Source: Plantibacter sp. ME-Dv--P-122b
Lineage (GTDB): Bacteria; Actinomycetota; Actinomycetes; Actinomycetales; Microbacteriaceae
Assembly (NCBI RefSeq): GCF_030209375.1
Contig: NZ_JARVSC010000003.1
Coordinates: 992,001 to 1,056,000 of the forward strand
Reading direction: 5' to 3'
DNA: 64,000 nt
The notes under the pieces are model-generated. The model was not told the origin of the DNA, searched no databases, and saw only the letters and a program-made list of their open reading frames with translations. Of the stretch, positions 41,340 through 49,921 are shown piece after piece. Positions within the stretch are counted from its first letter, which is position 1; every line of letters begins with the position of its first letter. The position numbers and the translations under genes are program-made.

Positions 41340-42169
41340 ACCGCACGCAGAAAGCACGAGTGAGGAAGGTCACCGGCGCCCTGGCAGCCGTGGCGCTGTT
41401 CGCCGTGGCGATCGTGTATTCCTTCCCGATCCTCTACATGGTGTACTCCTCCTTCAAGTCGGAGCAGGACATCGCGCCGCCGTCGTGGAACTTCGCGCCG
41501 ACGCTCGAGAACTACCAGGCGGTCATCACGCCGGACCTCGTGCACCACCTCGTGAACTCGATCGTCATCACGGTGATCACGGTGATCCTGACGCTGATCC
41601 TCGGGGTGCCGATCGCGTACACGATCGTCTTCGGCCGCCTCAAGCGACCGACGGTCCACTTCAACTGGTACATCACGACGACCCTGCTCCCCGCGGTCGC
41701 GGTGATCATCCCGATCTACCTGATCGTGAACTGGCTGGGTCTGCTGGACTCGCCCGTCGTCCTCATCCTGCTGTACACCTCGATCGGCATCCCGCTCATG
41801 GTGTGGATGTGCACCACCTACATGACCGACATCCCGGTGTCGATCCTCGAGGCCGCACAGATCGACGGCGCCACCCGCTGGCAGTCGTTCCTGAGCGTCA
41901 TGCTGCCGATCATCCGCGGTGGGCTCATCTCCACCGCGCTGCTCGTCTTCGTGCTCACCTGGAACGAGTTCCTCCTCGCGGTGTCGTTCACCTTCACCGA
42001 GTCGGGCACGCTCCCCGTGTACATGAACCGCTTCATGACCCAGCAGGGGCTGTTCTGGGGCAAGATGTCCGCCGTCGCGACGATCGCGGTGATCGTGCCG
42101 ATCATCCTCGGCTTCGTCGCCCAGAAGAGTCTGATCAAGGGTCTGCTGAGCGGAGCCGTGAAGGAATGA
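41336..42169 (+). CDS. ABC sugar transporter permease, MalG-type
   Basis: This is a 277-residue inner-membrane protein. Six helices are visible, with the opening VYSFPILYMVYSSFKSEQDI and the EAA loop EAAQIDGATRWQSFLSVMLP near 186-205, followed by LTWNEFLLAV, a typical MalG-family stretch. It is coupled at both ends by ATGA overlaps (MalF-type gene before, dehydrogenase after), so transport and first oxidation are made together. Members of this subfamily move monosaccharides, disaccharides or polyols. Confidence 0.9.
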   Translation: MNRTQKARVRKVTGALAAVALFAVAIVYSFPILYMVYSSFKSEQDIAPPSWNFAPTLENYQAVITPDLVHHLVNSIVITVITVILTLILGVPIAYTIVFGRLKRPTVHFNWYITTTLLPAVAVIIPIYLIVNWLGLLDSPVVLILLYTSIGIPLMVWMCTTYMTDIPVSILEAAQIDGATRWQSFLSVMLPIIRGGLISTALLVFVLTWNEFLLAVSFTFTESGTLPVYMNRFMTQQGLFWGKMSAVATIAVIVPIILGFVAQKSLIKGLLSGAVKE

Positions 42170-43221
42170 GCACCACCATGCGCGCAGCGGTCCTGACCGA
42201 ACCCGGCGTCCTGGAGCTGCAGGAGCGACCGATCCCCGAGATCGCACCGGACGAGGCGCTCGTCCGCGTGTCCTACGTCGGCATCTGCGGCTCCGACATG
42301 GCGCTGTTCCAGAACGGCTACATCGGCGAGAGCGTCGTGACCGAGCCGATGGTGCTCGGCCACGAGGCCTCCGGTGTGGTGGTCGCGGTCGGCTCCGCCG
42401 TGACCGACCTCTCCCCCGGCACCAGGGTCGCACTCGAACCGGGCGTGCCCTGCGGCGAGTGCGAGTTCTGTCGGGGTGGACGCTACAACCTCTGCCCGGA
42501 CGTGTACTTCTGGGCCTCGTTGCCCGTGGTGGAGGGGACGTTCCAGGAGTACGTGCGTCACCGCGCGAGTTTCTGTCACCCGCTGCCGGACTCCGTGGGA
42601 CTCCTCGAGGGCGCGATGATCGAACCGCTCTCCGTCGCCTTCCACGCCGTCGACCGCTCGGGCGTGGGGCTCGGTGCGAGCGCCGTGGTCCTCGGTGCCG
42701 GCTGCATCGGCCTCCTCACCCTGTTGACCCTCCGGGCCGCCGGGGTGCGGGACGTCGTGGTCGTCGACGTCGTCGACAACCGCTTGGATCTCGCCCGTCG
42801 ACTCGGAGCCGAGGTCGTGAACGCGTCGACGACCCCGGACCTGTTCGCCGAACTCACGGCGCGCTTCGGCTACGGGCCGGACGCCGTCTTCGAGACCGCG
42901 GGCAACCGCGTGACCATGGACCAGTCCATCCGGATCGCGAAGCGGGGCGGGTCGGTCACCTTCGTCGGCTACACGAAGGACGGCCGCGCCGACCTCAACG
43001 TCAACCTCCTGATCGACAAGGAGCTCACGCTGACGACGGTCTTCCGCTACCGCAACACCTACCCCAAGGCCATCGCGGCCGTGGCCGCGGGCACCATCCC
43101 GGTGCAGGACGTCGTATCCGCCGTCTACGGACTCGACGACGTCCAGCAGGGCATGGACCACGCGGTGCACCACAAGGCCGAGGTCACCAAGTGCGTGATC
43201 CGGATCGACCCGACGGCATGA
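42166..43221 (+). CDS. Zinc-dependent polyol/sorbitol dehydrogenase-like (MDR family)
   Basis: This is a 351-residue medium-chain dehydrogenase. The catalytic zinc region is [11 protein letters not shown] with [12 protein letters not shown]. The structural zinc cluster [15 protein letters not shown] (about 99-113) is complete. The acidic ligand block [14 protein letters not shown] follows, then the Rossmann motif [12 protein letters not shown] with Asp in VVVDVVDN for NAD. Closest pattern: L-iditol/sorbitol/xylitol 2-dehydrogenase or threonine dehydrogenase-like. Given ABC transport and an FGGY pentulose kinase on either side, oxidation of a polyol (for example arabinitol, xylitol or sorbitol) to a ketose is likely. 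It is ATGA-coupled on both sides. Confidence 0.9.
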   Translation: MSTTMRAAVLTEPGVLELQERPIPEIAPDEALVRVSYVGICGSDMALFQNGYIGESVVTEPMVLGHEASGVVVAVGSAVTDLSPGTRVALEPGVPCGECEFCRGGRYNLCPDVYFWASLPVVEGTFQEYVRHRASFCHPLPDSVGLLEGAMIEPLSVAFHAVDRSGVGLGASAVVLGAGCIGLLTLLTLRAAGVRDVVVVDVVDNRLDLARRLGAEVVNASTTPDLFAELTARFGYGPDAVFETAGNRVTMDQSIRIAKRGGSVTFVGYTKDGRADLNVNLLIDKELTLTTVFRYRNTYPKAIAAVAAGTIPVQDVVSAVYGLDDVQQGMDHAVHHKAEVTKCVIRIDPTA

Positions 43222-44918
43222 GCGGCGTCCAGCCGAACCTCGTCGCGGGAGTCGACTACGGCAGCGACTCGGTCCGCGTCGCGGTGGTCGACGCGTCCTC
43301 CGGCGAGGGGGTGCTGACGGTCAGTCGGAGCTACCCGCGCTGGGCCACCGGCGCCTACTGCGACCCGCTCGAACACCGCTTCCGCCAGCACCCGCTCGAC
43401 CACCTCGAGACCTTGGAGGCCTGCTTCGCCGAGATCGCCGATCGCCTCGGTGACGGGGCCGTCGGTGCGATCGCGATCGACGCGACCGGATCCACGCCGG
43501 CGCCCGTCGACCGCAACGGCGTCCCGCTCGCCCTCCATCCCGAGTTCGCCGACGAGCCCGACGCGATGTTCTGGCTCTGGAAGGACCGGACCTCGGCCGC
43601 CGAAGCCGAGGAGGTCGACCGGGCCCTCCGCGAGTCGGAACCGGACCACACCTCCTACCAGGGCGTCTACAGCTCGGAGTGGTGGTGGGCGAAGATGCTG
43701 CGCGCCGTCCGCACGAACGGGCGGATCCTCGAACACGCCCACTCCTGGGTGGAGCACGCCGACTGGCTGCCGAACCTCCTCACCGGCGCCGACGACGTGG
43801 AGCGTTTCGCCCGCAACGCCTGCGCGGCCGGCCACAAGGCGCTCTACAACACGCGACTCGGCGGCATGGTGCCGCGCGCGGTGCTGTCGGCCGTCCACCC
43901 CCATCTGGCGGCGGTGGCCGACACCTTCGCGACCCCGCCCGTCCCGGCGGGCGCGCGGGTCGGCACCCTGAGCCCCGAGTGGGCCGCCCGGTTGCGGCTC
44001 TCGACCGAGACCGTCGTCGGCATGGGCTCGCTGGACGCCCACGCCGGCGGGGTCGGTGCGGGCATCGACGACCGCAGCATGGTCACCGTCATGGGCACGT
44101 CCACCGTCGACCTCTTCCTCACCGACGACGATGCGATCAGCGGTCGCGACCTCCGCCGCCTGTGCGGTATCGCCGAGGACTCGATCATCCCGGGTCGCCT
44201 CGGCGGCGAGACCAGCCAGGCCGCGTTCGGCGACCTCTTCGCCTGGTACGCGCGCGTGCTGCTCTGGCCCGTCCGCACAATGCTCGCACCGGAGTTGCGC
44301 GCCGTCCTGCCGGAGGACCAGGTCGCCGAGATCGTCGAGCGCACCGCCGACCGGCTGCTCGGCGACCTCGAACAGCACCTGGTCGAGCGCCCTCCGACCA
44401 CGATCGTCGCCCACGACTGGATCAACGGGCGCCGCTACCCCGACGTCGACGAGGACGCGAGCGCCGCCCTCCTCGGCCTCCGGATCGGACACGACGCCGT
44501 CGACGTCTACCGCGCCCTCGTCGAAGCCGCCGTCCTCGGCACGAAGGCGATCGTCGACGGACTCGCCGCGAACGGCCTCCGCTTCGAACGGGTCATCCTC
44601 GTCGGCGGGATCGCCCGGAAGTCACCGTTCATCTGCCAGAGCATGGCGGACGCCCTCGGCGTCGACGTCCTCGTCAGCGAGGAACGCGAGGCGAGCGCGA
44701 CGGGCGCCGCGATGTACGCCGCCACGGCGGCCGGCCACTACGAGACCCTCCCGGCGGCACAGCGCGCGCTCGGACGCGGCTTCGTCGCGCGCTACGCCCC
44801 GCAGCCCGCGGGTGTGGCCCACCTCGACGCTGCATTCTCGCGCTATCGGGCCGCCGGTAGACTCCTCGCAGGTGGGGGCGACCCGGTCGACCCTGCCGAG
44901 ATCGTGAAAGGACGCTGA
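43218..44918 (+). CDS. FGGY-family carbohydrate kinase, ribulokinase-like
   Basis: This is a 566-residue kinase of ribulokinase length. The N-terminal phosphate loop is AGVDYGSDSVRVAVVD. The middle has CDPLEHRFRQHPLDHLETL and FWLWKDRTSAAEAEEV, features of the AraB group. The catalytic region has MGSLDAHAGGVGAG (Asp near 275) and MGTSTVDLFL. The C-terminal ATPase motif is VILVGGIARKSPFICQSMAD. It phosphorylates a ketose, most likely ribulose or xylulose made by the dehydrogenase upstream. The product would enter the pentose phosphate pathway, consistent with the transketolase 2 kb away. It overlaps both neighbours (ATGA before, TGATG after). Confidence 0.9.
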   Translation: MSGVQPNLVAGVDYGSDSVRVAVVDASSGEGVLTVSRSYPRWATGAYCDPLEHRFRQHPLDHLETLEACFAEIADRLGDGAVGAIAIDATGSTPAPVDRNGVPLALHPEFADEPDAMFWLWKDRTSAAEAEEVDRALRESEPDHTSYQGVYSSEWWWAKMLRAVRTNGRILEHAHSWVEHADWLPNLLTGADDVERFARNACAAGHKALYNTRLGGMVPRAVLSAVHPHLAAVADTFATPPVPAGARVGTLSPEWAARLRLSTETVVGMGSLDAHAGGVGAGIDDRSMVTVMGTSTVDLFLTDDDAISGRDLRRLCGIAEDSIIPGRLGGETSQAAFGDLFAWYARVLLWPVRTMLAPELRAVLPEDQVAEIVERTADRLLGDLEQHLVERPPTTIVAHDWINGRRYPDVDEDASAALLGLRIGHDAVDVYRALVEAAVLGTKAIVDGLAANGLRFERVILVGGIARKSPFICQSMADALGVDVLVSEEREASATGAAMYAATAAGHYETLPAAQRALGRGFVARYAPQPAGVAHLDAAFSRYRAAGRLLAGGGDPVDPAEIVKGR

Positions 44919-46153
44919 TGGGTGGTCCGCAACGTGTGAACCCGGACGAGGTCCTCGGGCTCATCCTCCAACAGGCTCCCATCTCCCGCTCCGACCTGGC
45001 CCGAGAGGCCGGGCTCAGCCGCGCCGCCGTCACCCTGCTGGTGCAGGACCTCATCGGCCTCGGCATCGTCGAGGACAACATCCCGACGTTCTCCGCCGGC
45101 GGCCGGCGCGCCACCGGGATCCGGCTCGATCTCGCCGAGTACTTCATGGTGGCGGTCCGGATCAACCGCTACGAACTCACCTTCCGCATCTTCGACGGTT
45201 CCGGGATCGAGGTCGAGACGACCGAGGTCCCCATCGCCTCGGACATCAAGATCGAACCGCTCCTGGCGCTCATCGAACAGACCCTGCGCGGAATCCTGGA
45301 ACGTCGGGATGAACGGTGCTTCCTCGGCGTCGCGATATCGAGCCTCGGTTGGCTCTTCGAGACCGACGGCGAGGTCATCCTCCACACCGACGGCTTCTCG
45401 GAACTCGGCAAGCGGGACATCCGGGCGTCCGTGCAGGCGATGTTCCCCGAGGTCCCCGTCCTGCTCGAACACGATGCGAAGACCAGTGCGCTCGCGGAGT
45501 ACCAGGACCACGTCCGGGAGACCGGACGGAAGCCGGCCTGTCTGCTCAACATCGTCGGCGGTATCGGCTTCGGCGGTGGCATCATCATCGACGGCAAGAT
45601 CTTCCGCGGCGCCCGGGGCGTTGCCGGCGAGGTTGGCCACCTCGGCATCAACTTCAACTCCGGCATCCACACCCGCAACGTCGACACCCACGAGTTCAAC
45701 GGGCTCTTCGAGGACTACGCGTCACCGCGGGCCCTCCGGCAGCATGTGACGAGCCGGCTGCTCGACTTCCCGGAGTCGTCGCTCACCGAGCAGTCCACGC
45801 CGGAGGAGATCTTCGCCGCCTTCGAGGTGGACGATCCGCTGGCCGTCTGGGCCGTCGAACGCGTCTGCCAGCTCCTCGCCTACGGCCTCGCCGGACTCAC
45901 CTTCGTCCTCGATCCGGACGTCATCGTCGTCGGCGACGCGTTCCCGGCCTCGGAGACGATCCTCGAGCGCATCCGCGGTTGCCTGGCGACGTACCTCCCC
46001 GCGGTCCGGATGGAGCACCTGGAGCTGAAGTTCTCCCAGCGCGGTACCTCCGGGGTCCTCTATGGCTCCTACCTCCTGCTCATCCAGTGGTACCTCACCA
46101 ACGGCGAACTCTTCGCCCGGATCCAGCAGTCCCAGGCCGCGTCCGCGTCCTGA
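44918..46153 (+). CDS. ROK-family transcriptional repressor lacking the zinc cysteines
   Basis: This is a 411-residue NagC/XylR-type protein. The DNA-binding head at about 10-65 reads LILQQAPISRSDLAREAGLS, RAAVTLLVQDLIGLGIVED. The ROK body has VPVLLEHDAKTSALAEY near 185, with the sugar-binding HDA, and GGIGFGGGIIIDGKI and VAGEVGHLGINFNSG. After GHLG the usual CxCGxxGC zinc motif is absent, replaced by a stretch with no Cys (IHTRNVDTHEF), which is atypical. It is coupled to the kinase by TGATG and is therefore made with the operon it probably represses. The effector is likely the substrate or its phosphate. Confidence 0.9.
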   Translation: MGGPQRVNPDEVLGLILQQAPISRSDLAREAGLSRAAVTLLVQDLIGLGIVEDNIPTFSAGGRRATGIRLDLAEYFMVAVRINRYELTFRIFDGSGIEVETTEVPIASDIKIEPLLALIEQTLRGILERRDERCFLGVAISSLGWLFETDGEVILHTDGFSELGKRDIRASVQAMFPEVPVLLEHDAKTSALAEYQDHVRETGRKPACLLNIVGGIGFGGGIIIDGKIFRGARGVAGEVGHLGINFNSGIHTRNVDTHEFNGLFEDYASPRALRQHVTSRLLDFPESSLTEQSTPEEIFAAFEVDDPLAVWAVERVCQLLAYGLAGLTFVLDPDVIVVGDAFPASETILERIRGCLATYLPAVRMEHLELKFSQRGTSGVLYGSYLLLIQWYLTNGELFARIQQSQAASAS

Positions 46154-46164
46154 TCACACCCCCA

Positions 46165-46191
46165 GGGGTGCCGGCGGCGTGCCGGCACCCC
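46165..46191 (+). terminator. Hairpin between ROK repressor and SDR genes
   Basis: GGGGTGCCGGC and GCCGGCACCCC pair exactly around GGCGT. Readthrough to the SDR gene 27 bases on is likely partial. Confidence 0.75.
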
Positions 46192-46217
46192 ACCTCCCTG
46201 TCCCCGAAGGAGACATC

Positions 46218-46970
46218 ATGCAGACCCTCGAACCCGGCACCGTCGCCGTCGTAACCGGAGCCGCCGGCGGGATCGGTTCCGCGATCGTCGCCGCGATCGC
46301 CGCGCAAGGCGTCGCGGTGGCCTGCCTCGACCGGGCCGGAGCCGACTTCACGAACACCCTTCGTCTGTGCGCGGACGCCGGCGTCGAAGCGAGGGCGATC
46401 GAGGTCGACGTCCGCGACCGCGACGCCATGCGCGAGGCGGTCTCGACGGCCGCCGAGCTCGGTCCGGTGCGCTACGCGGTCAACTGCGCCGGCATCGACC
46501 ACCTGGAGCCGACCGTCGAGATGTCGACTGCGGACTGGGACCGCGTCCTCGACGTCAACCTGAGCGGCGTCCTCTTCAGCTGCCTCGCGGAGTTCGAGGT
46601 CATGCGCGAGGTCGGCGGCTCGATCGTCAACATCGCCTCGGCGAGCGGCACCATCTACAACCGCGGCGCGGAGCCGCACATCGGGTACGCCTCGTCGAAG
46701 GCCGCGGTCATCCACCTCTCCCGGTCGCTCGCCGTGGAGTGGGTCCCGCAGGGCATCCGAGTGAACGCCGTCAGCCCCGGGTACACGAGGACGGAGATGA
46801 CGGACCTCAACCCGCCGGAGCGCAACCGCTTCCTCGCCGACCAGACGCCGATGGGTCGCATGGCCGAGGTGACGGAGATCGCCGCGCCGGTGGTGTTCCT
46901 GCTCGGCGCGGGAGCGAGCTACGTCAACGGCGTCAACCTCCCGATCGACGGCGCGCTCACCGCCTGGTAG
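46218..46970 (+). CDS. Short-chain dehydrogenase/reductase
   Basis: This is a 250-residue classical SDR. Cofactor loop TGAAGGIG (about 13-20), ACLDRAGAD (Asp, NAD-type), NCAG in place of NNAG near 87, catalytic SASGTIYN with Tyr-Lys in YASSK near 154-158, and end VNLPIDGALTAW. AAGGAG lies 7-8 bases before the ATG. It is the last gene of the transporter operon, beyond a hairpin. It may oxidise a second polyol or interconvert epimers; the third SDR in 11 kb. Confidence 0.9.
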   Translation: MQTLEPGTVAVVTGAAGGIGSAIVAAIAAQGVAVACLDRAGADFTNTLRLCADAGVEARAIEVDVRDRDAMREAVSTAAELGPVRYAVNCAGIDHLEPTVEMSTADWDRVLDVNLSGVLFSCLAEFEVMREVGGSIVNIASASGTIYNRGAEPHIGYASSKAAVIHLSRSLAVEWVPQGIRVNAVSPGYTRTEMTDLNPPERNRFLADQTPMGRMAEVTEIAAPVVFLLGAGASYVNGVNLPIDGALTAW

Positions 46971-46986
46971 CGGCGAGCGCACCGGT

Positions 46987-47014
46987 CGGCCCGGGGCGGT
47001 GTCGACCCGGGCCG
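46987..47014. terminator. Terminator between SDR and transketolase genes
   Basis: CGGCCCGGG pairs with CCCGGGCCG around a 10-base loop. It lies between converging genes. Confidence 0.75.
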
Positions 47015-47022
47015 TCGTGCGA

Positions 47023-49050
47023 TCAGCGGGCGTCGGCGACCGCGCGGATCGCGTCTAGCACGCGGTCGACGGTCATCCCACGCTCGCGGAGGGCGTCTTC
47101 GGCCGGTGCGGACAGGCCGAACTCGTCGATGCCGACGATGCGACCGGCGGGCCCGGCGACGTCGTGCCAGCCGAAGCTCGTCGCCGCCTCGACGACCACC
47201 CGGGCGGTGACGTGCTCGGGCAGCAGGGTAGCCCGATCCTCGGCCGGCTGCTCGGCGAACCACTCCCGGCACGGCATGGAGACCACGCGGACGGAGAGCC
47301 CGTCCCGGCCCGCGTGTTCCGCCGCCTCGAGGGCGAGCGCGACCTCGGAACCGGTCGCGACGACGATCACGTCGGGCTCCTCACAGTCGAGCACGGCGTA
47401 CGCGCCGCGGCGCACCCCGTCGAGGACGACGTCGCGGTCCGTGCCCGCGACGGGGAGGGGCTGCCGTGCGAGCACGAGGCCGGCCGGCCGACGCCGCTCG
47501 AGGATCGCGAGCCAGGCGGCGGCCGTCTCAGCGGCGTCGGCGGGGCGGACCACGTCGAAGCCGGGGATGGCCCGCAGGCTCGCGAGGTGCTCGATCGGCT
47601 GGTGGGTGGGCCCGTCGGCACCCAGTGCGACCGAGTCGTGACTCCACAGGTAGGTGACCGGCAGCTGCATGAGGGCTGCCAGACGGATGGCCGGTCGCTG
47701 GTAGTCGCTGAACACGAGGAAAGTGCCGGCGAAGAACCGGGACCCGCCGACGAGTGCGATCCCGTTCATCGCCGCGGCCATCGCGTGCTCGCGGACCCCC
47801 CAGTGCACATTGCGTCCGGTCCGCCCGGTCCCCTCGGTCGCCTCGGGCAGGAACGACCGGCCGCCAGCGATCGCGGTGCGGTTGGGCTCGGCGAGGTCGG
47901 CCGACCCGCCCCACAGTTCGGGGAGTCGGGCGGCGAGCGCCTGGATCGTCTGGCCCGATGCGTCGCGGGTCGCCAGGGTCTGTCCGGGCTCGTAGACGGG
48001 GAGGGCGTCGCGGAGGTCCTGGGGCAGGAGTCCGCTCCTCGCGCGGTCGGACTCGGCCGCGCGGTCGGGGTGGTCGGCCCGCCAGCGCGTGAACTCCTCC
48101 TGCCAGTCCTCCTGCGACGCCTGGCCGCGATCGGTCGCCTGTCGCGTGTGAGCGAGGACGTCGTCGTCGATCTCGAACGGTGCGGTGTCCACTCGGAGCA
48201 CCTCGCGCAGGAGCGCTGCCTCTGTCGAACCGAGCGGAGCCCCGTGCGCCGCCGAGGTGTTCGTCGCGTTCGGCGCCGGCCAGGCGATCTGCGACTTGAG
48301 GACGACGAGCCGCGGACGGCCGTCCGCCGCCGCACGGTCCGCGAGGACGGCGTCGAGTCGATCGAGGTCGACGTCGCCGTCCGCGGCCAGTTCGATCCGT
48401 TCGACGTGCCACCCCTGCGCGGTGAAGCGGGCGACGACGTCCTCGGAGCTCGTCAGCGAGGTGTCGCCCTCGATCTGGATGTCGTTGTCGTCATAGACGA
48501 CGACGAGGTTGTCGAGGCGATGACGCCCCGCGAGTGCACCGGCCTCGGCGGACACCCCCTCCTGGAGGTCCCCGTCGGAGGCCAGGACCCAGACGGTGCG
48601 GTCGAACACGGACGTCCCGGGTGCGGCGTCGGGGTCGAGCAGTGCGCGCTCGTGCTGCATCGCCATCGCCATGCCGACGGCGGTGGCGAGGCCCTGTCCG
48701 AGCGGACCGGTCGTGGTCTCGACGCCCGCGGTGTGCCCGAACTCCGGGTGTCCGGGGGTCTTCGCGCCGAGGCTCCGGAAGGCACGGAGGTCGTCGATCT
48801 CGAGTCCGTACCCGGTGAGGAAGAGCTGCGTGTAGAGCAGGATGCTGGCGTGCCCGCACGACAGGATGAACCGGTCCCGGCCGATCCAGGCGGGGTCGGC
48901 CGGGTTGTGGCGGACGTGCCGCTGGAAGAGCAGGTGGGCGACCGGGGCGAGCGCGATGGCCGTCCCCGGATGCCCGGATCCGGCCGACTCGACGGCGTCG
49001 AGGGCGAGGAGACGCGCGGTGGTGATCGCGCGGTCGTCGAGTGAGGGCAT
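47023..49050 (-). CDS. tkt: Transketolase
   Basis: This is a 675-residue thiamine-diphosphate enzyme transferring two-carbon units between sugar phosphates (xylulose 5-phosphate to ribose 5-phosphate or erythrose 4-phosphate). SAGSGHPGTAIALAP with active-site His lies at about 23-37 and the TPP motif SDGDLQEGVSAEAG near 153-166. Mg ligand and diphosphate contacts are in YDDNDIQIEGDT. The activating Glu is in VHWGVREHAMAA near 407-418, and SHDSVALGADGPTHQP follows. AGGAG precedes the ATG at 49050. It is not beside tal or zwf as a housekeeping copy would be. With its divergent GntR regulator and the FGGY kinase close by, it is probably a catabolic paralogue. Confidence 0.95.
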   Translation of the reverse strand: MPSLDDRAITTARLLALDAVESAGSGHPGTAIALAPVAHLLFQRHVRHNPADPAWIGRDRFILSCGHASILLYTQLFLTGYGLEIDDLRAFRSLGAKTPGHPEFGHTAGVETTTGPLGQGLATAVGMAMAMQHERALLDPDAAPGTSVFDRTVWVLASDGDLQEGVSAEAGALAGRHRLDNLVVVYDDNDIQIEGDTSLTSSEDVVARFTAQGWHVERIELAADGDVDLDRLDAVLADRAAADGRPRLVVLKSQIAWPAPNATNTSAAHGAPLGSTEAALLREVLRVDTAPFEIDDDVLAHTRQATDRGQASQEDWQEEFTRWRADHPDRAAESDRARSGLLPQDLRDALPVYEPGQTLATRDASGQTIQALAARLPELWGGSADLAEPNRTAIAGGRSFLPEATEGTGRTGRNVHWGVREHAMAAAMNGIALVGGSRFFAGTFLVFSDYQRPAIRLAALMQLPVTYLWSHDSVALGADGPTHQPIEHLASLRAIPGFDVVRPADAAETAAAWLAILERRRPAGLVLARQPLPVAGTDRDVVLDGVRRGAYAVLDCEEPDVIVVATGSEVALALEAAEHAGRDGLSVRVVSMPCREWFAEQPAEDRATLLPEHVTARVVVEAATSFGWHDVAGPAGRIVGIDEFGLSAPAEDALRERGMTVDRVLDAIRAVADAR

Positions 49051-49090
49051 CGGTTCTCCTGAGGTCGTGGTCCGTCGAACGCTACGCAAG

Positions 49091-49102
49091 ACGTCATGAC
49101 GT
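49091..49102. promoter_or_regulatory. Palindromic operator candidate between tkt and gntR
   Basis: ACGTCATGACGT is a perfect 12-bp palindrome in a lower-GC stretch between the divergent genes. Size and place suit a GntR-family dimer controlling both. Confidence 0.55.
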
Positions 49103-49168
49103 AATAATGAATCGAGACGAATTCCGGCTGTCGTCGCACGACTCCGGAGACAGGTGGGCAGGACTCCG

Positions 49169-49894
49169 ATGCGGATGAGCGGCAGCAAGTACCTCACGGT
49201 CAGGGCGCTCCTCCTGGCGCGAGTCCGCGTGCTCCCTGCGGGCGCTCGACTGCCGGCCGAGCCGACGCTCTGCACCGAATACGGTGTGAGCCGGATCACC
49301 CTGCGTCACGCCGTCGACGGGCTCATCGACGAGGGGTTCCTCGTCCGCGAACAGGGGCGCGGCACCTTCGTCACGGAGCCGCAGCACCGCATGCGCTACC
49401 GCGAGCGCTTCGCCGGGGCGGTCACCGGCTTCCATGCGCAACAGACAGCGCAGGGCTTCACGGTGTCGAGCCGGGTGGTGGAGCTGGCCGACCGTACCGT
49501 CCGCGAGCCGGCCGCCGGTCGGTTGGACCTCGTCCCCGGCGACCGGGTCGCCAGGCTGACCCGGCTGCGTTCGGTCGACGGCGCCGTGCACCATCTCGCG
49601 ATCACCGAGTTGCCGCTGGACCGGTTCCCGGACCTCCTCGACACCGACCTGACCGATGCGTCCCTGTTCGCGGCCCTTCGCGACCACCACGGCGTGGACC
49701 TCGCTCGGAACGACCTCCTCGTCTCGATCCGCGGAGCAGAGGCTGAGGTCGCAGAGCACCTGTTCGTCGAACCCGGCGAGCGGCTGCTGACCGTCGAGTC
49801 GACGGTGTTCGACGCGGACGATCGTCCCGTCGCGTCCGGCATCTCCTGGCTCACCCCGCGGAACAGCGAGGTGGCGTTCAGCCTGCGGCCCTGA
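49169..49894 (+). CDS. GntR-family regulator, HutC/UTRA type
   Basis: This is a 241-residue protein. The winged helix at about 3-70 has the family pattern GARLPAEPTLCTEYGVSRIT, LRHAVDGLIDEGFLVREQGRGTFV. The C-terminal UTRA ligand domain includes PGDRVARLTRLRSVDG, HHLAITELPL and the closing VESTVFDADDRPVASGISWL. Such proteins sense sugars, amino acids or their phosphates. ATG 49169 has AGGA six bases upstream; ATG 49175 is possible. It is divergent from transketolase and likely its regulator, through the palindrome between them. Confidence 0.9.
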   Translation: MRMSGSKYLTVRALLLARVRVLPAGARLPAEPTLCTEYGVSRITLRHAVDGLIDEGFLVREQGRGTFVTEPQHRMRYRERFAGAVTGFHAQQTAQGFTVSSRVVELADRTVREPAAGRLDLVPGDRVARLTRLRSVDGAVHHLAITELPLDRFPDLLDTDLTDASLFAALRDHHGVDLARNDLLVSIRGAEAEVAEHLFVEPGERLLTVESTVFDADDRPVASGISWLTPRNSEVAFSLRP

Positions 49895-49921
49895 ACGGGG
49901 TGACGGAGCTCAGCTCGTCCC

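Noticed and set aside
38901-41357. 818-codon minus-strand open frame across the binding-protein and permease genes
   Set aside because: Antisense shadow: composition is acidic and Gly/Val/Arg-rich with no motif, while the plus strand encodes recognisable transporter genes.
47164-49044. 626-codon plus-strand frame opposite transketolase
   Set aside because: Low-complexity antisense frame; transketolase motifs are on the other strand.
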